In this document: positions 34,554 to 43,912 of the stretch, one piece after another
Position numbering within the stretch: position 1 is the first letter of the stretch
How the letters are laid out: every line of letters starts with the position of its first letter
Assembly (NCBI RefSeq): GCF_037478135.1
Contig: NZ_JBBHDV010000002.1
Location: forward strand, 62,001 to 126,000
Length of the DNA stretch: 64,000 nucleotides
From: Denitratimonas sp037478135
GTDB taxonomy: Bacteria; Pseudomonadota; Gammaproteobacteria; Xanthomonadales; Xanthomonadaceae
Reading direction: 5' to 3'
Translations under genes and position numbers: made by a program
The notes under the pieces: model-generated
What the model saw: the letters and a program-made list of their open reading frames with translations, nothing else
Databases searched by the model: none
What the model was told of the DNA's origin: nothing

Positions 34554-34582
34554 TTGCAATCGCGGTGATGTCAGCCTAGAAT
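34554..34582 (+). promoter_or_regulatory. Sigma-70 type promoter of the initiator tRNA gene
   Basis: TTGCAA at 34554-34559 and TAGAAT at 34577-34582 are spaced by 17 bases, close to the consensus TTGACA-17-TATAAT. The expected start point near 34589 is eight bases before the mature tRNA end. Confidence 0.75.
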
Positions 34583-34596
34583 GCCTGTCTCGCTGC

Positions 34597-34673
34597 TGCG
34601 GGGTGGAGCAGTCTGGCAGCTCGTCGGGCTCATAACCCGAAGGTCGCAGGTTCAAATCCTGCCCCCGCTACCA
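34597..34673 (+). tRNA. Initiator tRNA-fMet (anticodon CAT)
   Basis: The 77-base cloverleaf has anticodon CAT in CTCATAAC. The anticodon stem has three G:C pairs (GGG/CCC), the mark of initiator tRNAs, and the T arm reads GTTCAAATC. Encoded CCA is present at the 3' end. The acceptor end shows an unpaired first base: T1 faces T72, replacing the C1:A72 mismatch of E. coli, so initiator identity is kept. A promoter and a terminator flank it. Confidence 0.93.
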
Positions 34674-34680
34674 GTTCGGT

Positions 34681-34716
34681 AATGTGATGAGCCTCTGCGG
34701 AGGCTCTTCACATTTT
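34681..34716 (+). terminator. Terminator hairpin after tRNA-fMet
   Basis: The 15-base stem (AATGTGA-T-GAGCCTC paired with GAGGCTC-T-TCACATT) has one T-T mismatch and a TGCG loop at 34696-34699. It is followed by a short T-rich tail. It begins seven bases after the tRNA. Confidence 0.8.
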
Positions 34717-34799
34717 CTGGACCCAGGAAAGCCCGTTCACGGGTTTTCACAGAAGTCCGCGGCAACGCGGCTTCCATGAATCCGGACTGGAATCAAAAT

Positions 34800-34822
34800 G
34801 GGGCCTTGTGCCCCTTTTTTTT
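34800..34822 (+). terminator. GGGGC-GCCCC hairpin with T8 before rimP
   Basis: Stem GGGGC/GCCCC with loop CTTGT is followed by eight T (34815-34822). It lies 38 bases upstream of the rimP start and could act as a leader attenuator of the nusA-infB operon. Confidence 0.6.
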
Positions 34823-34859
34823 GTTCGGCACCCAGGTGCCGGGTCTTTGAGTGCATTGC

Positions 34860-35378
34860 ATGTCGCAGATCGAAAACCAGATCGAAGCCCTGCTGGCCCC
34901 GGTCGTGAATGCGCTGGAGCTGGAACTGCTGGGTATCGAATTCAATGCCGGCAGCGGCAATGCCGTGCTGCGCCTGTATATCGATGTGGACGGCCGCGCG
35001 GTGACGCTGGAAGACTGTGAGGCGGTCAGCCGCGAGGTCAGCGCGCTGCTGGATGTGAACGACCCGATCGACAGCCATTACACGCTGGAAGTCTCCTCAC
35101 CCGGTCTTGACCGGCCGCTGTTCAAGCCGGAGCATTTCGCCCGTTTCATCGGCGAGCAGGCCAAGGTCACGCTGGAGTTTCCGCAGGACGGGCGGCGCCG
35201 TTTCCAAGGGCGTATCCTTGCCGTGGCCGATGCCCGCGTGACGCTGGAACAGGACGGTCAGCCGGTTGAGCTGGCCTGCGAGGCGATCCAGAAAGCACGA
35301 CTGGTACCGGTCTTCGAAAAGCCGGCCAAGCCCGGGCGCGCTGCGGCCGCTGCCGGTTCAAACAAACGCGGTGCCTGA
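34860..35378 (+). CDS. rimP: Ribosome maturation factor RimP
   Basis: RimP assists maturation of the 30S subunit. The 172-residue protein carries LRLYIDVDGRAVTLEDCEAVSREVSALLDVNDPI and YTLEVSSPGLDRPLFKPEHFARFIG, both standard. It is the first gene of the rimP-nusA-infB operon. Its start ATG is at 34860, with a GTG three codons before it. Confidence 0.97.
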   Translation: MSQIENQIEALLAPVVNALELELLGIEFNAGSGNAVLRLYIDVDGRAVTLEDCEAVSREVSALLDVNDPIDSHYTLEVSSPGLDRPLFKPEHFARFIGEQAKVTLEFPQDGRRRFQGRILAVADARVTLEQDGQPVELACEAIQKARLVPVFEKPAKPGRAAAAAGSNKRGA

Positions 35379-35441
35379 TCGGCCGCCCCGAATTTTCCGT
35401 CAACTCTACGGGGCCGCAGTCGGCCCGCCGGAGCGATGCAG

Positions 35442-36929
35442 ATGAGCAAGGAATTGTTGAACGTCATTGAGGCCGTGGCGCACGAGAAAGGCGTTGCGCG
35501 CCAGGTCATCGTCGAGGCGATGGAGGCCGCGCTCGCGTCCGCCGCCAAGAAGCGCTATCCGGACGAAGAAGTGACGATGCGGGTCAAGATCGATCCGCGC
35601 AGTGGCGAATACGAAACCTTCCGTCGCTGGGAAATCGTGGCCGACGATGTGGTGATGGAATCGCCCTCGCGCCAGATCCGCCTGATGGATGCGCTCGATG
35701 TGCGCGCCGATGCGCAGGTCGAGGAATTCATCGAAGAACAGGTCGAAAACGCCGAGTTCGGCCGCATCGCCGCACAGGCCGCCAAGCAGGTGATCGTGCA
35801 GCGCGTGCGCGAGGCCGAGCGCGCCCAGGTGGTGGAAGCCTATGCCGACCGCGTCGGTGAGCTGCTGACCGGCGTGGTCAAGCGGGTCGAGCGCGGCAGC
35901 GTGTTCATCGACCTGGGCGACAACGCCGAGGCCTATATCAGCAAGGACAAGGCGATCCCGCGCGACACCATGCGCGCCGGTGACCGGGTTCGCGGCTATC
36001 TGGCCGAGGTGCGTTCGGAAGTGCGCGGCCCGCAGCTGTTCATGTCGCGCACCGCGCCGGAATTCATGATCGAACTGTTCAAGCTCGAAGTGCCGGAAGT
36101 GGGCCAGGGCCTGGTCGAGATCAAGGCGGCTGCACGTGATCCGGGCGACCGCGCCAAGATCGCGGTGCTGGCGCACGACAGCCGCACCGATCCGATCGGC
36201 GCCTGCATCGGCATGCGCGGATCGCGCGTGCAGGCGGTCAGCAACGAACTCAACGGTGAGCGCATCGACATCGTGCTGTGGTCCGACAACCCGGCCCAGT
36301 TCGTCATCAATGCGATGGCGCCGGCCGAAGTGCAGTCGATCATCGTCGACGAGGAAAAGCACTCGATGGACATCGCCGTGGCCGAGGACAAGCTCGCCCA
36401 GGCCATCGGGCGCGGTGGCCAGAACGTGCGTCTGGCCAGCAAGCTGACCGGCTGGCAGCTCAACGTGATGACCCAGGACCAGGTCACCGCCAAGAGCGAG
36501 GCCGAACAGGCCGTGGCGCGTCAGGTCTTCATCGACAAGCTGGAAGTGGATCAGGAAATCGCCGGGATTCTGGTGGTGGAAGGCTTCTCCACGATCGAGG
36601 AGATCGCCTACGTTCCGGCCGCCGAATTGCTGGCGATCGAGGGTTTCGACGAGGACATCGTCGAGGAACTGCGCGCCCGGGCCCGCGATGCGCTGCTGCA
36701 TGAAGCGCTGGCGGTCGAGGAGGAACTGGCCGGCAACCAACCGGCCGAGGATCTGCTCGCACTGGAGGGCATCACCGAAGAGCTCGCCTATGAACTGGCA
36801 CGTCGCGGCATCGTCACGCGCGATGATCTGGCCGACATGGCCGTTGATGAAATCCTCGATGTCGAAGGCCTCGACGAAGAGTCCGCCGCCGCGCTGATCA
36901 TGCAGGCACGCAAGCACTGGTTCGAGTGA
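35442..36929 (+). CDS. nusA: Transcription termination/antitermination factor NusA
   Basis: NusA binds RNA polymerase and nascent RNA in pausing, termination and antitermination. The 495-residue protein has the N-terminal polymerase-binding domain and then an S1 domain (ELLTGVVKRVERGSVFIDLG). Two KH domains follow (PIGACIGMRGSRVQAV and AIGRGGQNVRLASKL), and two C-terminal acidic repeats are rich in Glu/Leu. The start at 35442 is chosen as it gives MSKELLNVIEAV; ATG 35436 is two codons upstream. Confidence 0.97.
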   Translation: MSKELLNVIEAVAHEKGVARQVIVEAMEAALASAAKKRYPDEEVTMRVKIDPRSGEYETFRRWEIVADDVVMESPSRQIRLMDALDVRADAQVEEFIEEQVENAEFGRIAAQAAKQVIVQRVREAERAQVVEAYADRVGELLTGVVKRVERGSVFIDLGDNAEAYISKDKAIPRDTMRAGDRVRGYLAEVRSEVRGPQLFMSRTAPEFMIELFKLEVPEVGQGLVEIKAAARDPGDRAKIAVLAHDSRTDPIGACIGMRGSRVQAVSNELNGERIDIVLWSDNPAQFVINAMAPAEVQSIIVDEEKHSMDIAVAEDKLAQAIGRGGQNVRLASKLTGWQLNVMTQDQVTAKSEAEQAVARQVFIDKLEVDQEIAGILVVEGFSTIEEIAYVPAAELLAIEGFDEDIVEELRARARDALLHEALAVEEELAGNQPAEDLLALEGITEELAYELARRGIVTRDDLADMAVDEILDVEGLDEESAAALIMQARKHWFE

Positions 36930-37008
36930 ACGCGCGCAGATCGCGCCGCTCACCGATAATTCACGCGCCCGCAGCGCTGCTGCGCGGGCCAAAGCCATAG
37001 GAAGTCGC

Positions 37009-39687
37009 ATGTCTGAAGTCACCGTACGATCCCTCGCCAAGTTGGTCGGCACCCCGGTCGACAGGCTGCTGGAGCAGCTGGCGGAGGCCGGCATGAGCTT
37101 CAACAGCCCCGATCAGGTGGTCACCCCCACCGAGAAGATGAAGCTGCTCGGCTTTCTGCGCCGCGCCCAGGGCAAGGCCGATCCGGCCACCGACGCGGCC
37201 GCACCGCGCCAGATCACGCTCAAGCGCCGCAAGATCGAGGAGCTGACCGTGCCCGCCGGCAAGGGCAAGGCCACGGTCAACGTCGAGGTCCGGCAGAAGC
37301 GCACCTACGTCAAGCGCGCCGAAATCGAAGCGCCGGTCGACGAGGAGCGTGAAGAGGCGCAGCGCAAGCTGGCCGAGTCCCAGGCCCGCAACGAGGCCGA
37401 GAAGGCCGCGCTGGAAGATGCCGACCAGAAGCGCAAGGACGAAGCCGCCGCCCGCGAACGCGAGGAGGCCGAGGCCGCCGAGCGCGCCCGCCAGGAAGCC
37501 GAGGAAGCCGCACGTCAGGCGGCCGAGCCGGTCGTGGTGGAAGAAGTTGTGGCCGAGCCCGTGGCTGAGGTCGAGGACGAGGTGCCGGCGGCGCCGAAGC
37601 GCGAACGCATCATCGAAACCCTGGATCCGCCCAAGCGCAAGCGCATCGTCGAAACCCTGACCCCGAAGCGCGAGCCGCGTGTCGAAACGCCGCCTCCGCC
37701 GCCTCCGCCGCGCACTGACAAGCCGGGCGCGCGGCCGGCCCGGCCGGCGCGTGGCGCTGGTGCGGCACGCGATTCGGAAGGCGGGCGTTTCTCGCGCGGC
37801 GAGCTGCATCTGTCCGATACCGGCAGCGCACGCCGTGGCGCACGCAACCGCAAGCCGACCCGGCGTGAAGCAGGACGTGGCGCCGCCAGTGGCCAGCACA
37901 GCTTCTCGCGCCCCAGCGCACCGGTGGTGCGTGAAGTGGCGATCGGCGATTCCATCGTGGTGGCTGAACTGGCCAACAAGCTCGCGCTCAAGGGCGGCGA
38001 GGTGGTCAAGGCGCTGTTCAAGATGGGCGTGATGGCCACGATCAACCAGACCATCGACCACGACACCGCAGTGCTGGTGGTCGAGGAACTGGGCCATACG
38101 GCCGTGCGCGCCAGCGACAACGATGCCGAATCGGCACTGACCGCGCTGGTCGAGGAAATCCAGGGCGAAGGCGAAGTGCGTCCGCCGGTGGTCACCATCA
38201 TGGGCCACGTCGACCACGGCAAGACCTCGCTGCTGGACTACCTGCGCCGCACCAAGATCGCCACTGGCGAGGCTGGCGGCATCACCCAGCACATCGGCGC
38301 CTACCATGTAGACACCCCGAAGGGCGTGATCAGCTTCCTGGACACCCCGGGCCACGCCGCGTTCTCCGCGATGCGTGCCCGCGGTGCCAAGCTGACCGAC
38401 GTGATCGTGCTGGTGGTTGCCGCCGATGACGGCGTCAAGCCGCAGACGGTGGAAGCGATCCAGCACGCGCGCTCGTCCGGCGTGCCGCTGGTGGTGGCGA
38501 TCAACAAGATCGACAAGTCCGACGCCAATCCCGACAAGGTCAAGCAGGAACTGATCCAGCACGACGTGCTGGCCGAAGAATTCGGCGGCGATGTGCAGAT
38601 GGTGCCGGTTTCTGCCAAGCAGGGCACCGGCATCGACGATCTGCTCGACGCCATCCTGCTGCAGGCCGAAGTGCTGGAACTGCGCGCGGTGCGCGATGCA
38701 CGCGCCAGCGGTGTCGTCATCGAATCCGCGCTCGACAAGGGTCGCGGCCCGGTCGCCACGGTGCTGGTGCAACAGGGCACGCTCAAGAAGGGCGACTACC
38801 TGGTCTGCGGCATCCAGTACGGTCGCGTGCGCGCACTGTTCGACGAAACCGGCAGTCAGGTGCCCGAGGCCACACCATCGATTCCGGTGGTGGTGCTGGG
38901 CCTGTCCGGCGTGCCGGGCGCGGGCGATGATTTCGTCGTGGTCGAGGACGAGCGCCTGGCCAAGGATGTCGCGCAGCAGCGTGAAACCAAGCAGCGTGAA
39001 TCGCGCCTGGTCAAACAGGCCGGCAACCGCATGGAAGACGTGCTGGCGCAGATGGGCCAGAGCGAAGGCCAGCCGCAGCAGCTGAACCTGGTGATCAAGG
39101 CTGATGTGCAGGGTTCGGTGGAAGCGCTGCGCCAATCGCTGACGGCTCTGTCCAACGACCTGATCCGGATCAATGTCATCATCGCCGGCGTGGGCGGCAT
39201 CACCGAGTCCGACGCCAATTCGGCCGCCACCTCCAAGGCCACGATCATCGGCTTCAACGTGCGTGCCGACGCATCGGCGCGCAAGGTGATCGAGGCCAAC
39301 AATCTGGATCTGCGCTACTTCTCGATCATCTACGACGTGATCGACCAGGTGAAGCAGGTGGCATCCGGCCTGCTGGGCATGGAAGTGCGCGAGGAGATCA
39401 TCGGCATCGCCGAGGTGCGCGAGGTGTTCCGCAGCTCCAAGTTCGGCGCCGTAGCCGGTTCGATGGTCACCGAGGGTGTGGTCAAGCGCAACAAGCCGAT
39501 CCGCGTGCTGCGCGACAACACCGTGATCTTCGAGGGCGAACTGGAATCGCTGCGCCGCTTCAAGGATATCGTGGACGAAGTGCGTTCCGGCACCGAGTGC
39601 GGCATCGCGGTCAAGCAGTACAACGACGTGCAGCCGGGTGACCAGATCGAGTGCTTCGAACGCATCGAGGTGGCAAGGACGCTGTGA
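37009..39687 (+). CDS. infB: Translation initiation factor IF-2
   Basis: IF-2 delivers fMet-tRNA to the 30S subunit. The 892-residue protein has an IF2N domain at the start and a long Glu/Arg/Ala-rich linker (about 110-300). A second IF2N segment precedes the GTPase domain, with GHVDHGKTSLLD from residue 399, DTPGHAAF and NKIDK. Beta-barrel domains and the C-terminal fMet-tRNA-binding domain follow (VVKRNKPIRVLRDN). It lies 79 bases after nusA. Confidence 0.97.
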   Translation: MSEVTVRSLAKLVGTPVDRLLEQLAEAGMSFNSPDQVVTPTEKMKLLGFLRRAQGKADPATDAAAPRQITLKRRKIEELTVPAGKGKATVNVEVRQKRTYVKRAEIEAPVDEEREEAQRKLAESQARNEAEKAALEDADQKRKDEAAAREREEAEAAERARQEAEEAARQAAEPVVVEEVVAEPVAEVEDEVPAAPKRERIIETLDPPKRKRIVETLTPKREPRVETPPPPPPPRTDKPGARPARPARGAGAARDSEGGRFSRGELHLSDTGSARRGARNRKPTRREAGRGAASGQHSFSRPSAPVVREVAIGDSIVVAELANKLALKGGEVVKALFKMGVMATINQTIDHDTAVLVVEELGHTAVRASDNDAESALTALVEEIQGEGEVRPPVVTIMGHVDHGKTSLLDYLRRTKIATGEAGGITQHIGAYHVDTPKGVISFLDTPGHAAFSAMRARGAKLTDVIVLVVAADDGVKPQTVEAIQHARSSGVPLVVAINKIDKSDANPDKVKQELIQHDVLAEEFGGDVQMVPVSAKQGTGIDDLLDAILLQAEVLELRAVRDARASGVVIESALDKGRGPVATVLVQQGTLKKGDYLVCGIQYGRVRALFDETGSQVPEATPSIPVVVLGLSGVPGAGDDFVVVEDERLAKDVAQQRETKQRESRLVKQAGNRMEDVLAQMGQSEGQPQQLNLVIKADVQGSVEALRQSLTALSNDLIRINVIIAGVGGITESDANSAATSKATIIGFNVRADASARKVIEANNLDLRYFSIIYDVIDQVKQVASGLLGMEVREEIIGIAEVREVFRSSKFGAVAGSMVTEGVVKRNKPIRVLRDNTVIFEGELESLRRFKDIVDEVRSGTECGIAVKQYNDVQPGDQIECFERIEVARTL

Positions 39688-39688
39688 G

Positions 39689-39790
39689 GCCGGGATTGGG
39701 GGTTCGGGATTGGGGATTGGAAAGAGCATTTCCGCCCCAGATCCCGCCCCGCTTTCCCGAATCCCCAATTCCAAATCCCGATCTCTCCCA
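39689..39790. repeat. Inverted pair of GGGATTGGGG dispersed repeats before rbfA
   Basis: Units of GGGATTGGGG type at 39689-39727 face complementary units (CCCCAATTCC, CCCGAATCCCC) at 39752-39790. The whole gap between infB and rbfA could fold into a long hairpin. Confidence 0.75.
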
Positions 39791-40132
39791 ATGACCAAAT
39801 CCTTCCTGCGCACCGATCGTGTTTCCGCCCAGCTCCGCCGTGATGTGGGTGAGCTGGTGCACGCCGCCGTGCGCGAGCATGGGTTGCCGTCGGTCAGCGT
39901 GTCCGATGTCGAGGTCACGCGCGATCTGGCGCATGCCAAGGTCTTCGTCACCGCGCTGGATCCGGCACGGGCGGCCGAAGCGTTGGCGGCACTGAAGGAA
40001 CTGGGGCGCGAACTGCGTTTCGAACTGGGCCGTCGCGTGCGCATGCGTGCCGTGCCGGAGCTGCATTTCCACTACGACGACTCGGTCGACCGGGGCGAGC
40101 GCATCGAGCAACTGCTGCGCGAGGACCGCTGA
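39791..40132 (+). CDS. rbfA: Ribosome-binding factor A
   Basis: RbfA helps to process and fold 16S rRNA in the 30S subunit. The 113-residue protein begins TKSFLRTDRVSAQLRRDVGELV and has the KH-like core VSVSDVEVTRDLAHAKVFVTAL. It ends VPELHFHYDDSVDRGERIEQLL. The ATG at 39791 sits at the right edge of a dispersed repeat, so the ribosome site is unusual (CTCTCCCA instead of a purine run). Confidence 0.96.
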   Translation: MTKSFLRTDRVSAQLRRDVGELVHAAVREHGLPSVSVSDVEVTRDLAHAKVFVTALDPARAAEALAALKELGRELRFELGRRVRMRAVPELHFHYDDSVDRGERIEQLLREDR

Positions 40133-40160
40133 GCCGCCTGTCGCAACGTACAGGTTCCCC

Positions 40161-41144
40161 ATGGCTCGCCGTCCCCCGCAATACCGCCGTCCGCCTGCGC
40201 GCGACATCCATGGCATCGTGCTGCTGGACAAGCCGCTGGGCCTGAGCTCCAACCAGGCGCTGCAGCAGGTGCGCACGCTGTTCGAAGCGGAGAAGGCCGG
40301 TCATACCGGCGCCCTCGATCCACTGGCCACCGGCCTGCTGCCGATCTGCCTGGGCGAGGCCACCAAGATCGCCGGCCTGCTGCTCTCGGAAGCCAAGGCC
40401 TATCACACTCGTGTGCAGCTCGGCATCGAGACAGATACCGATGATGCCGAAGGCCACGTCACCCGCGAGCGCCCGGTGCCGCCGCTCAGTGACGAAATCA
40501 TCGAGCAGGTGCTGGCCCAGTTCCGTGGCCGTATCCGTCAGGTGCCTCCGCGCTATTCGGCGCTCAAGCGCGATGGCGAGCCGCTGTATCTGCGTGCCCG
40601 CCGCGGCGAGGAATTCGAAGTGCCGGCGCGCGAGGTCGAGGTGTTCTCGCTGACGCTGACAGACACCGGCCCGGACTGGCTGGAACTGGAAGTCGAATGC
40701 GGTTCGGGCACCTATGTCCGCAGCCTGGCGCGCGATATCGGCGATGCACTGGGCTGCGGCGGCCATGTGACGGTGCTGCGCCGGCTCTGGGTCGAACCGT
40801 TCCGCCAGCCGCAGATGCAAACCCTGGAGGAACTGAAATCCCTGGCCGGACAGGGGCGGGAAGCGCTGGATGCGGTGCTGTTGCCGGTTGAAGCCGGCTT
40901 GGCCGGCTATCCGACTCTGAAGCTGGATGCCGCCGATGTACGCCGTTTCGGTCAGGGTCAGGTTCTGCGCGCGCCGCAATTGCCACCCGACCAGCTCGTG
41001 GTGGTCTGCGATACGCACGCCCGCGCGCTGGGGCTGGCATCCGCCGATGCCGCCGGCAAGCTGCGCATCCAGCGTCTGTTCCGCTGGGCGGTGGTCCACG
41101 GCGATGGCGGCAGCGGTGGCGTGAAGCCAGGCAGCCAGTTATAA
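40161..41144 (+). CDS. truB: tRNA pseudouridine-55 synthase
   Basis: TruB makes pseudouridine 55 in the T loop of tRNAs. The 327-residue protein has GIVLLDKPLGLSSNQALQQV, the catalytic Asp53 in AGHTGALDPLATG, and YSALKRDGEPLYLRARRGEEFE. A PUA-like region lies at the end. It is 28 bases after rbfA. Its stop overlaps a TATAAT sequence. Confidence 0.97.
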   Translation: MARRPPQYRRPPARDIHGIVLLDKPLGLSSNQALQQVRTLFEAEKAGHTGALDPLATGLLPICLGEATKIAGLLLSEAKAYHTRVQLGIETDTDDAEGHVTRERPVPPLSDEIIEQVLAQFRGRIRQVPPRYSALKRDGEPLYLRARRGEEFEVPAREVEVFSLTLTDTGPDWLELEVECGSGTYVRSLARDIGDALGCGGHVTVLRRLWVEPFRQPQMQTLEELKSLAGQGREALDAVLLPVEAGLAGYPTLKLDAADVRRFGQGQVLRAPQLPPDQLVVVCDTHARALGLASADAAGKLRIQRLFRWAVVHGDGGSGGVKPGSQL

Positions 41145-41145
41145 T
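41140..41145 (+). promoter_or_regulatory. Candidate -10 element for rpsO
   Basis: A perfect TATAAT overlaps the stop of truB. It is 127 bases before the rpsO start, leaving a long leader suitable for autoregulation, as is common for rpsO. The -35 region is weak. Confidence 0.45.
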
Positions 41146-41271
41146 TCTCAGGCTTTACCATTTCATTTCGTCCCTTTCCAGGGCGTTTCCCAGCGGCGAT
41201 CCACGCGGTGCACATGGCTATGGGGCCCTGTGTTCCTGCCGGTCTCGCATCAACACAAGGTGGTTTACCCC

Positions 41272-41532
41272 ATGGCAATCGACACCCAGAAGATCATTGA
41301 AGATTTCAAGCGCGGCCCGAACGACACCGGCTCTCCGGAAGTCCAGGTCGCCTTGCTCTCGGCGCGCATCGAACAGCTCACCGAGCACTTCAAGACCCAC
41401 AAGCAGGATCATCACAGCCGCCGCGGACTCCTGATGCTGGTCAACCAGCGTCGCAGCCTGCTGGCTTACCTCAAGGGCAAGGACGTGGACCGTTACAAGA
41501 CGCTGATCGAGCGCCTTGGCCTCCGTCGTTAA
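41272..41532 (+). CDS. rpsO: 30S ribosomal protein S15
   Basis: The 86-residue protein begins MAIDTQKIIEDFKRGPNDTG and contains EVQVALLSARIEQLTEHFKTHKQDHHSRRGLL, all hallmarks of S15. It binds 16S rRNA and, in many bacteria, represses its own mRNA. It is followed by pnp after 20 bases. Confidence 0.98.
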   Translation: MAIDTQKIIEDFKRGPNDTGSPEVQVALLSARIEQLTEHFKTHKQDHHSRRGLLMLVNQRRSLLAYLKGKDVDRYKTLIERLGLRR

Positions 41533-41552
41533 GCGCGCAAGGATATAGAAAC

Positions 41553-43655
41553 GTGGCGAAAGTAACCAAGACATTCCAGTACGGGAATCATCAGGTCACG
41601 CTGGAAACGGGTGAAATTGCCCGTCAGGCCGGCGGTGCGGTCATCGTCAAGATGTCCGACACCGTGGTGCTGGTTTCCGTGGTGGGCAGCAAGACGGCAC
41701 GCGAAGGCGTCGACTTCTTCCCGCTCACCGTGGACTACCAGGAAAAGTTCTACGCGGGCGGCCGCATCCCCGGCGGCTTCTTCAAGCGCGAGGCGCGTCC
41801 CTCCGAGCGTGAAACCCTGAACTCGCGCCTGATCGACCGTCCGATCCGCCCGCTGTTCCCGGAAGGCTTCCGCAACGAAGTCCAGGTGGTCGCCACCGTG
41901 GTTTCGCTGAATCCGGAAGTGGAGGGCGACATCCCGGCCCTGATCGGCACCTCGGCCGCGCTGGCGCTGTCGGGCATCCCGTTCAACGGCCCGATCGGTG
42001 CCGCCAAGGTCGGTTACGCCAACGGCCAGTACCTGCTGAACCCGACCAGAACCGAACTGGAATCGTCCGATCTGGAACTGGTCGTGGCCGGTACCGCCAA
42101 GGCGGTGTTGATGGTCGAATCCGAAGCCAAGCTGCTGAGCGAAGACGTCATGCTCGGCGCGGTGACCTTCGGCCACGAGCAGATGCAGACCGTGATCAAC
42201 GCGATCAACGAGTTCGCAGCCGAAGCCGGCAAGCCGCGTTGGGAATGGCAGGCACCGGCCCGTAACCAGGGCGTGATCGATGCGCTCAAGGGCGCCATCG
42301 GTGATCGCCTGACGCAGGCCTTTGCGATCCGCGACAAGCTTGCGCGCCGCGACGCGATTTCCGCGCTGAAGAAGACGGTGCTGGAAGAGCTGACCCCGCA
42401 GATCGAGGCCAACGCCTGGAATGCGGCCGAGCTTTCCGCCGAATTCGGCGAGCTGGAATACCAGACCATGCGCCAGTCGGTGCTCAGCACCAAGGTGCGC
42501 ATCGACGGCCGAGCGCTGGACACCGTGCGCCCGATCGCGGTGCGCGTCAGCACGCTGCCGCGTACCCACGGCTCGGCCCTGTTCACCCGTGGCGAAACCC
42601 AGGCGCTGGTCATCACCACGCTGGGCACCGCGCGCGATGGTCAGATCATCGACGCGGTGGAAGGCGAGTCCAAGGACAACTTCCTGTTTCACTACAACTT
42701 CCCGCCATATTCGGTCGGTGAAGTCGGCCGCATGATGGGTCCCAAGCGCCGCGAAATCGGCCACGGCCGTCTGGCCAAGCGTGGCGTGCTGGCGGTGATG
42801 CCGTCGCTGGAAGAGTTCCCGTACACCATCCGCATCGTCTCGGAAATCACCGAGTCCAACGGCTCCTCCTCGATGGCCTCGGTCTGCGGCAGCTCGCTGG
42901 CGCTGATGGATGCCGGCGTGCCGATCAAGGCCCCGGTGGCCGGTATCGCGATGGGTCTGGTCAAGGAGGGCGGCGACTACGTCGTGCTGTCCGACATCCT
43001 GGGTGATGAAGATCACCTCGGCGACATGGACTTCAAGGTGGCCGGCACCTCCGAGGGCATCTCGGCGCTGCAGATGGATATCAAGATCGAAGGCATCACC
43101 AGCGAAATCATGCAGGTGGCGCTGAACCAGGCCAAGGCCGGTCGTCTGCACATCCTGGATGAAATGGCCAAGGGCCTGACCGCACCGCGCCAGGAGCTGT
43201 CCGACTACGCCCCGCGCCTGCTGACGATCAAGATCCACCCGGACAAGATCCGCGAAGTGATCGGCAAGGGCGGCGCCACGATCCAGGGCATCACCAAGGA
43301 AACCGGCACCCAGATCGACATCCAGGACGATGGCACCATCGTCATCGCCTCGGTCAACGCCGCCGCCGCGCAGGCCGCCAAGGCCCGCATCGAGCAGATC
43401 ACCTCCGATGTCGAGCCCGGCCGCGTCTACGAAGGCAAGGTTGCCAAGATCATGGACTTCGGCGCCTTCGTCACCATCGCCCCCGGCAAGGACGGCCTGG
43501 TGCACGTTTCGCAGATCTCCGACGAGCGCGTGGAAAAGGTCAGCGACGTGCTCAAGGAAGGCGACGTGGTCAAGGTCAAGGTGCTGGAAGTGGACAAGCA
43601 GGGCCGCATCCGCCTGTCCATGAAGGCCGTGAACGAAGACGGCGGCGAAGGCTGA
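41553..43655 (+). CDS. pnp: Polynucleotide phosphorylase
   Basis: PNPase degrades RNA 3' to 5' using phosphate and is a part of the degradosome. The 700-residue protein has two RNase PH domains (GGRIPGGFFKREARPSERETL and later FPPYSVGEVGRMMGPKRREIGHG). A KH domain (IREVIGKGGATIQGI) and an S1 domain (GRVYEGKVAKIMDFGAFVTIAPG) follow. The start is GTG at 41553 with an AAGGA site nearby. Confidence 0.98.
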   Translation: MAKVTKTFQYGNHQVTLETGEIARQAGGAVIVKMSDTVVLVSVVGSKTAREGVDFFPLTVDYQEKFYAGGRIPGGFFKREARPSERETLNSRLIDRPIRPLFPEGFRNEVQVVATVVSLNPEVEGDIPALIGTSAALALSGIPFNGPIGAAKVGYANGQYLLNPTRTELESSDLELVVAGTAKAVLMVESEAKLLSEDVMLGAVTFGHEQMQTVINAINEFAAEAGKPRWEWQAPARNQGVIDALKGAIGDRLTQAFAIRDKLARRDAISALKKTVLEELTPQIEANAWNAAELSAEFGELEYQTMRQSVLSTKVRIDGRALDTVRPIAVRVSTLPRTHGSALFTRGETQALVITTLGTARDGQIIDAVEGESKDNFLFHYNFPPYSVGEVGRMMGPKRREIGHGRLAKRGVLAVMPSLEEFPYTIRIVSEITESNGSSSMASVCGSSLALMDAGVPIKAPVAGIAMGLVKEGGDYVVLSDILGDEDHLGDMDFKVAGTSEGISALQMDIKIEGITSEIMQVALNQAKAGRLHILDEMAKGLTAPRQELSDYAPRLLTIKIHPDKIREVIGKGGATIQGITKETGTQIDIQDDGTIVIASVNAAAAQAAKARIEQITSDVEPGRVYEGKVAKIMDFGAFVTIAPGKDGLVHVSQISDERVEKVSDVLKEGDVVKVKVLEVDKQGRIRLSMKAVNEDGGEG

Positions 43656-43681
43656 GTTCCACACTTCGCAGGCTGTTGAAG

Positions 43682-43708
43682 AAAAAGCGGGCTTCGGCCC
43701 GCTTTTTT
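43682..43708. terminator. Rho-independent terminator after pnp
   Basis: Stem GCGGGC/GCCCGC with a TTCG loop at 43687-43702 is followed by six T and preceded by five A. It could therefore act in both directions. Confidence 0.9.
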
Positions 43709-43879
43709 GTTGCCGGAGTTTCTCAACGTGGTGTCCGCGCCATTACCGGTGCGAATACAGCAATCGGGTCACGGATTCGCCGCAGGAATCAAGCCCCGTG
43801 GCAGTTTTCGGGCGGGCCGGAATGCATGCCGCGCATGCAGGCATTCAGCCTGCACCTCGCCCCGGTCATCGCTACCCGG

Positions 43880-43885
43880 TAGAAT
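43880..43885 (+). promoter_or_regulatory. Candidate -10 element for pyrG
   Basis: TAGAAT lies 28 bases before the pyrG ATG. The expected -35 region at 43857-43862 is weak, so this is tentative. Confidence 0.35.
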
Positions 43886-43912
43886 TGCGCTTTCCGGCTG
43901 CATCCATACCCC

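Noticed and set aside
36961..40044. 1027-codon open frame antisense to infB and rbfA, and similar long frames antisense to pnp (41529-43664) and pyrG (43769-45529)
   Set aside because: They are mirror frames of GC-rich genes: rich in His, Asp, Arg and Gln, without domain motifs, and the opposite strands encode clear housekeeping proteins.
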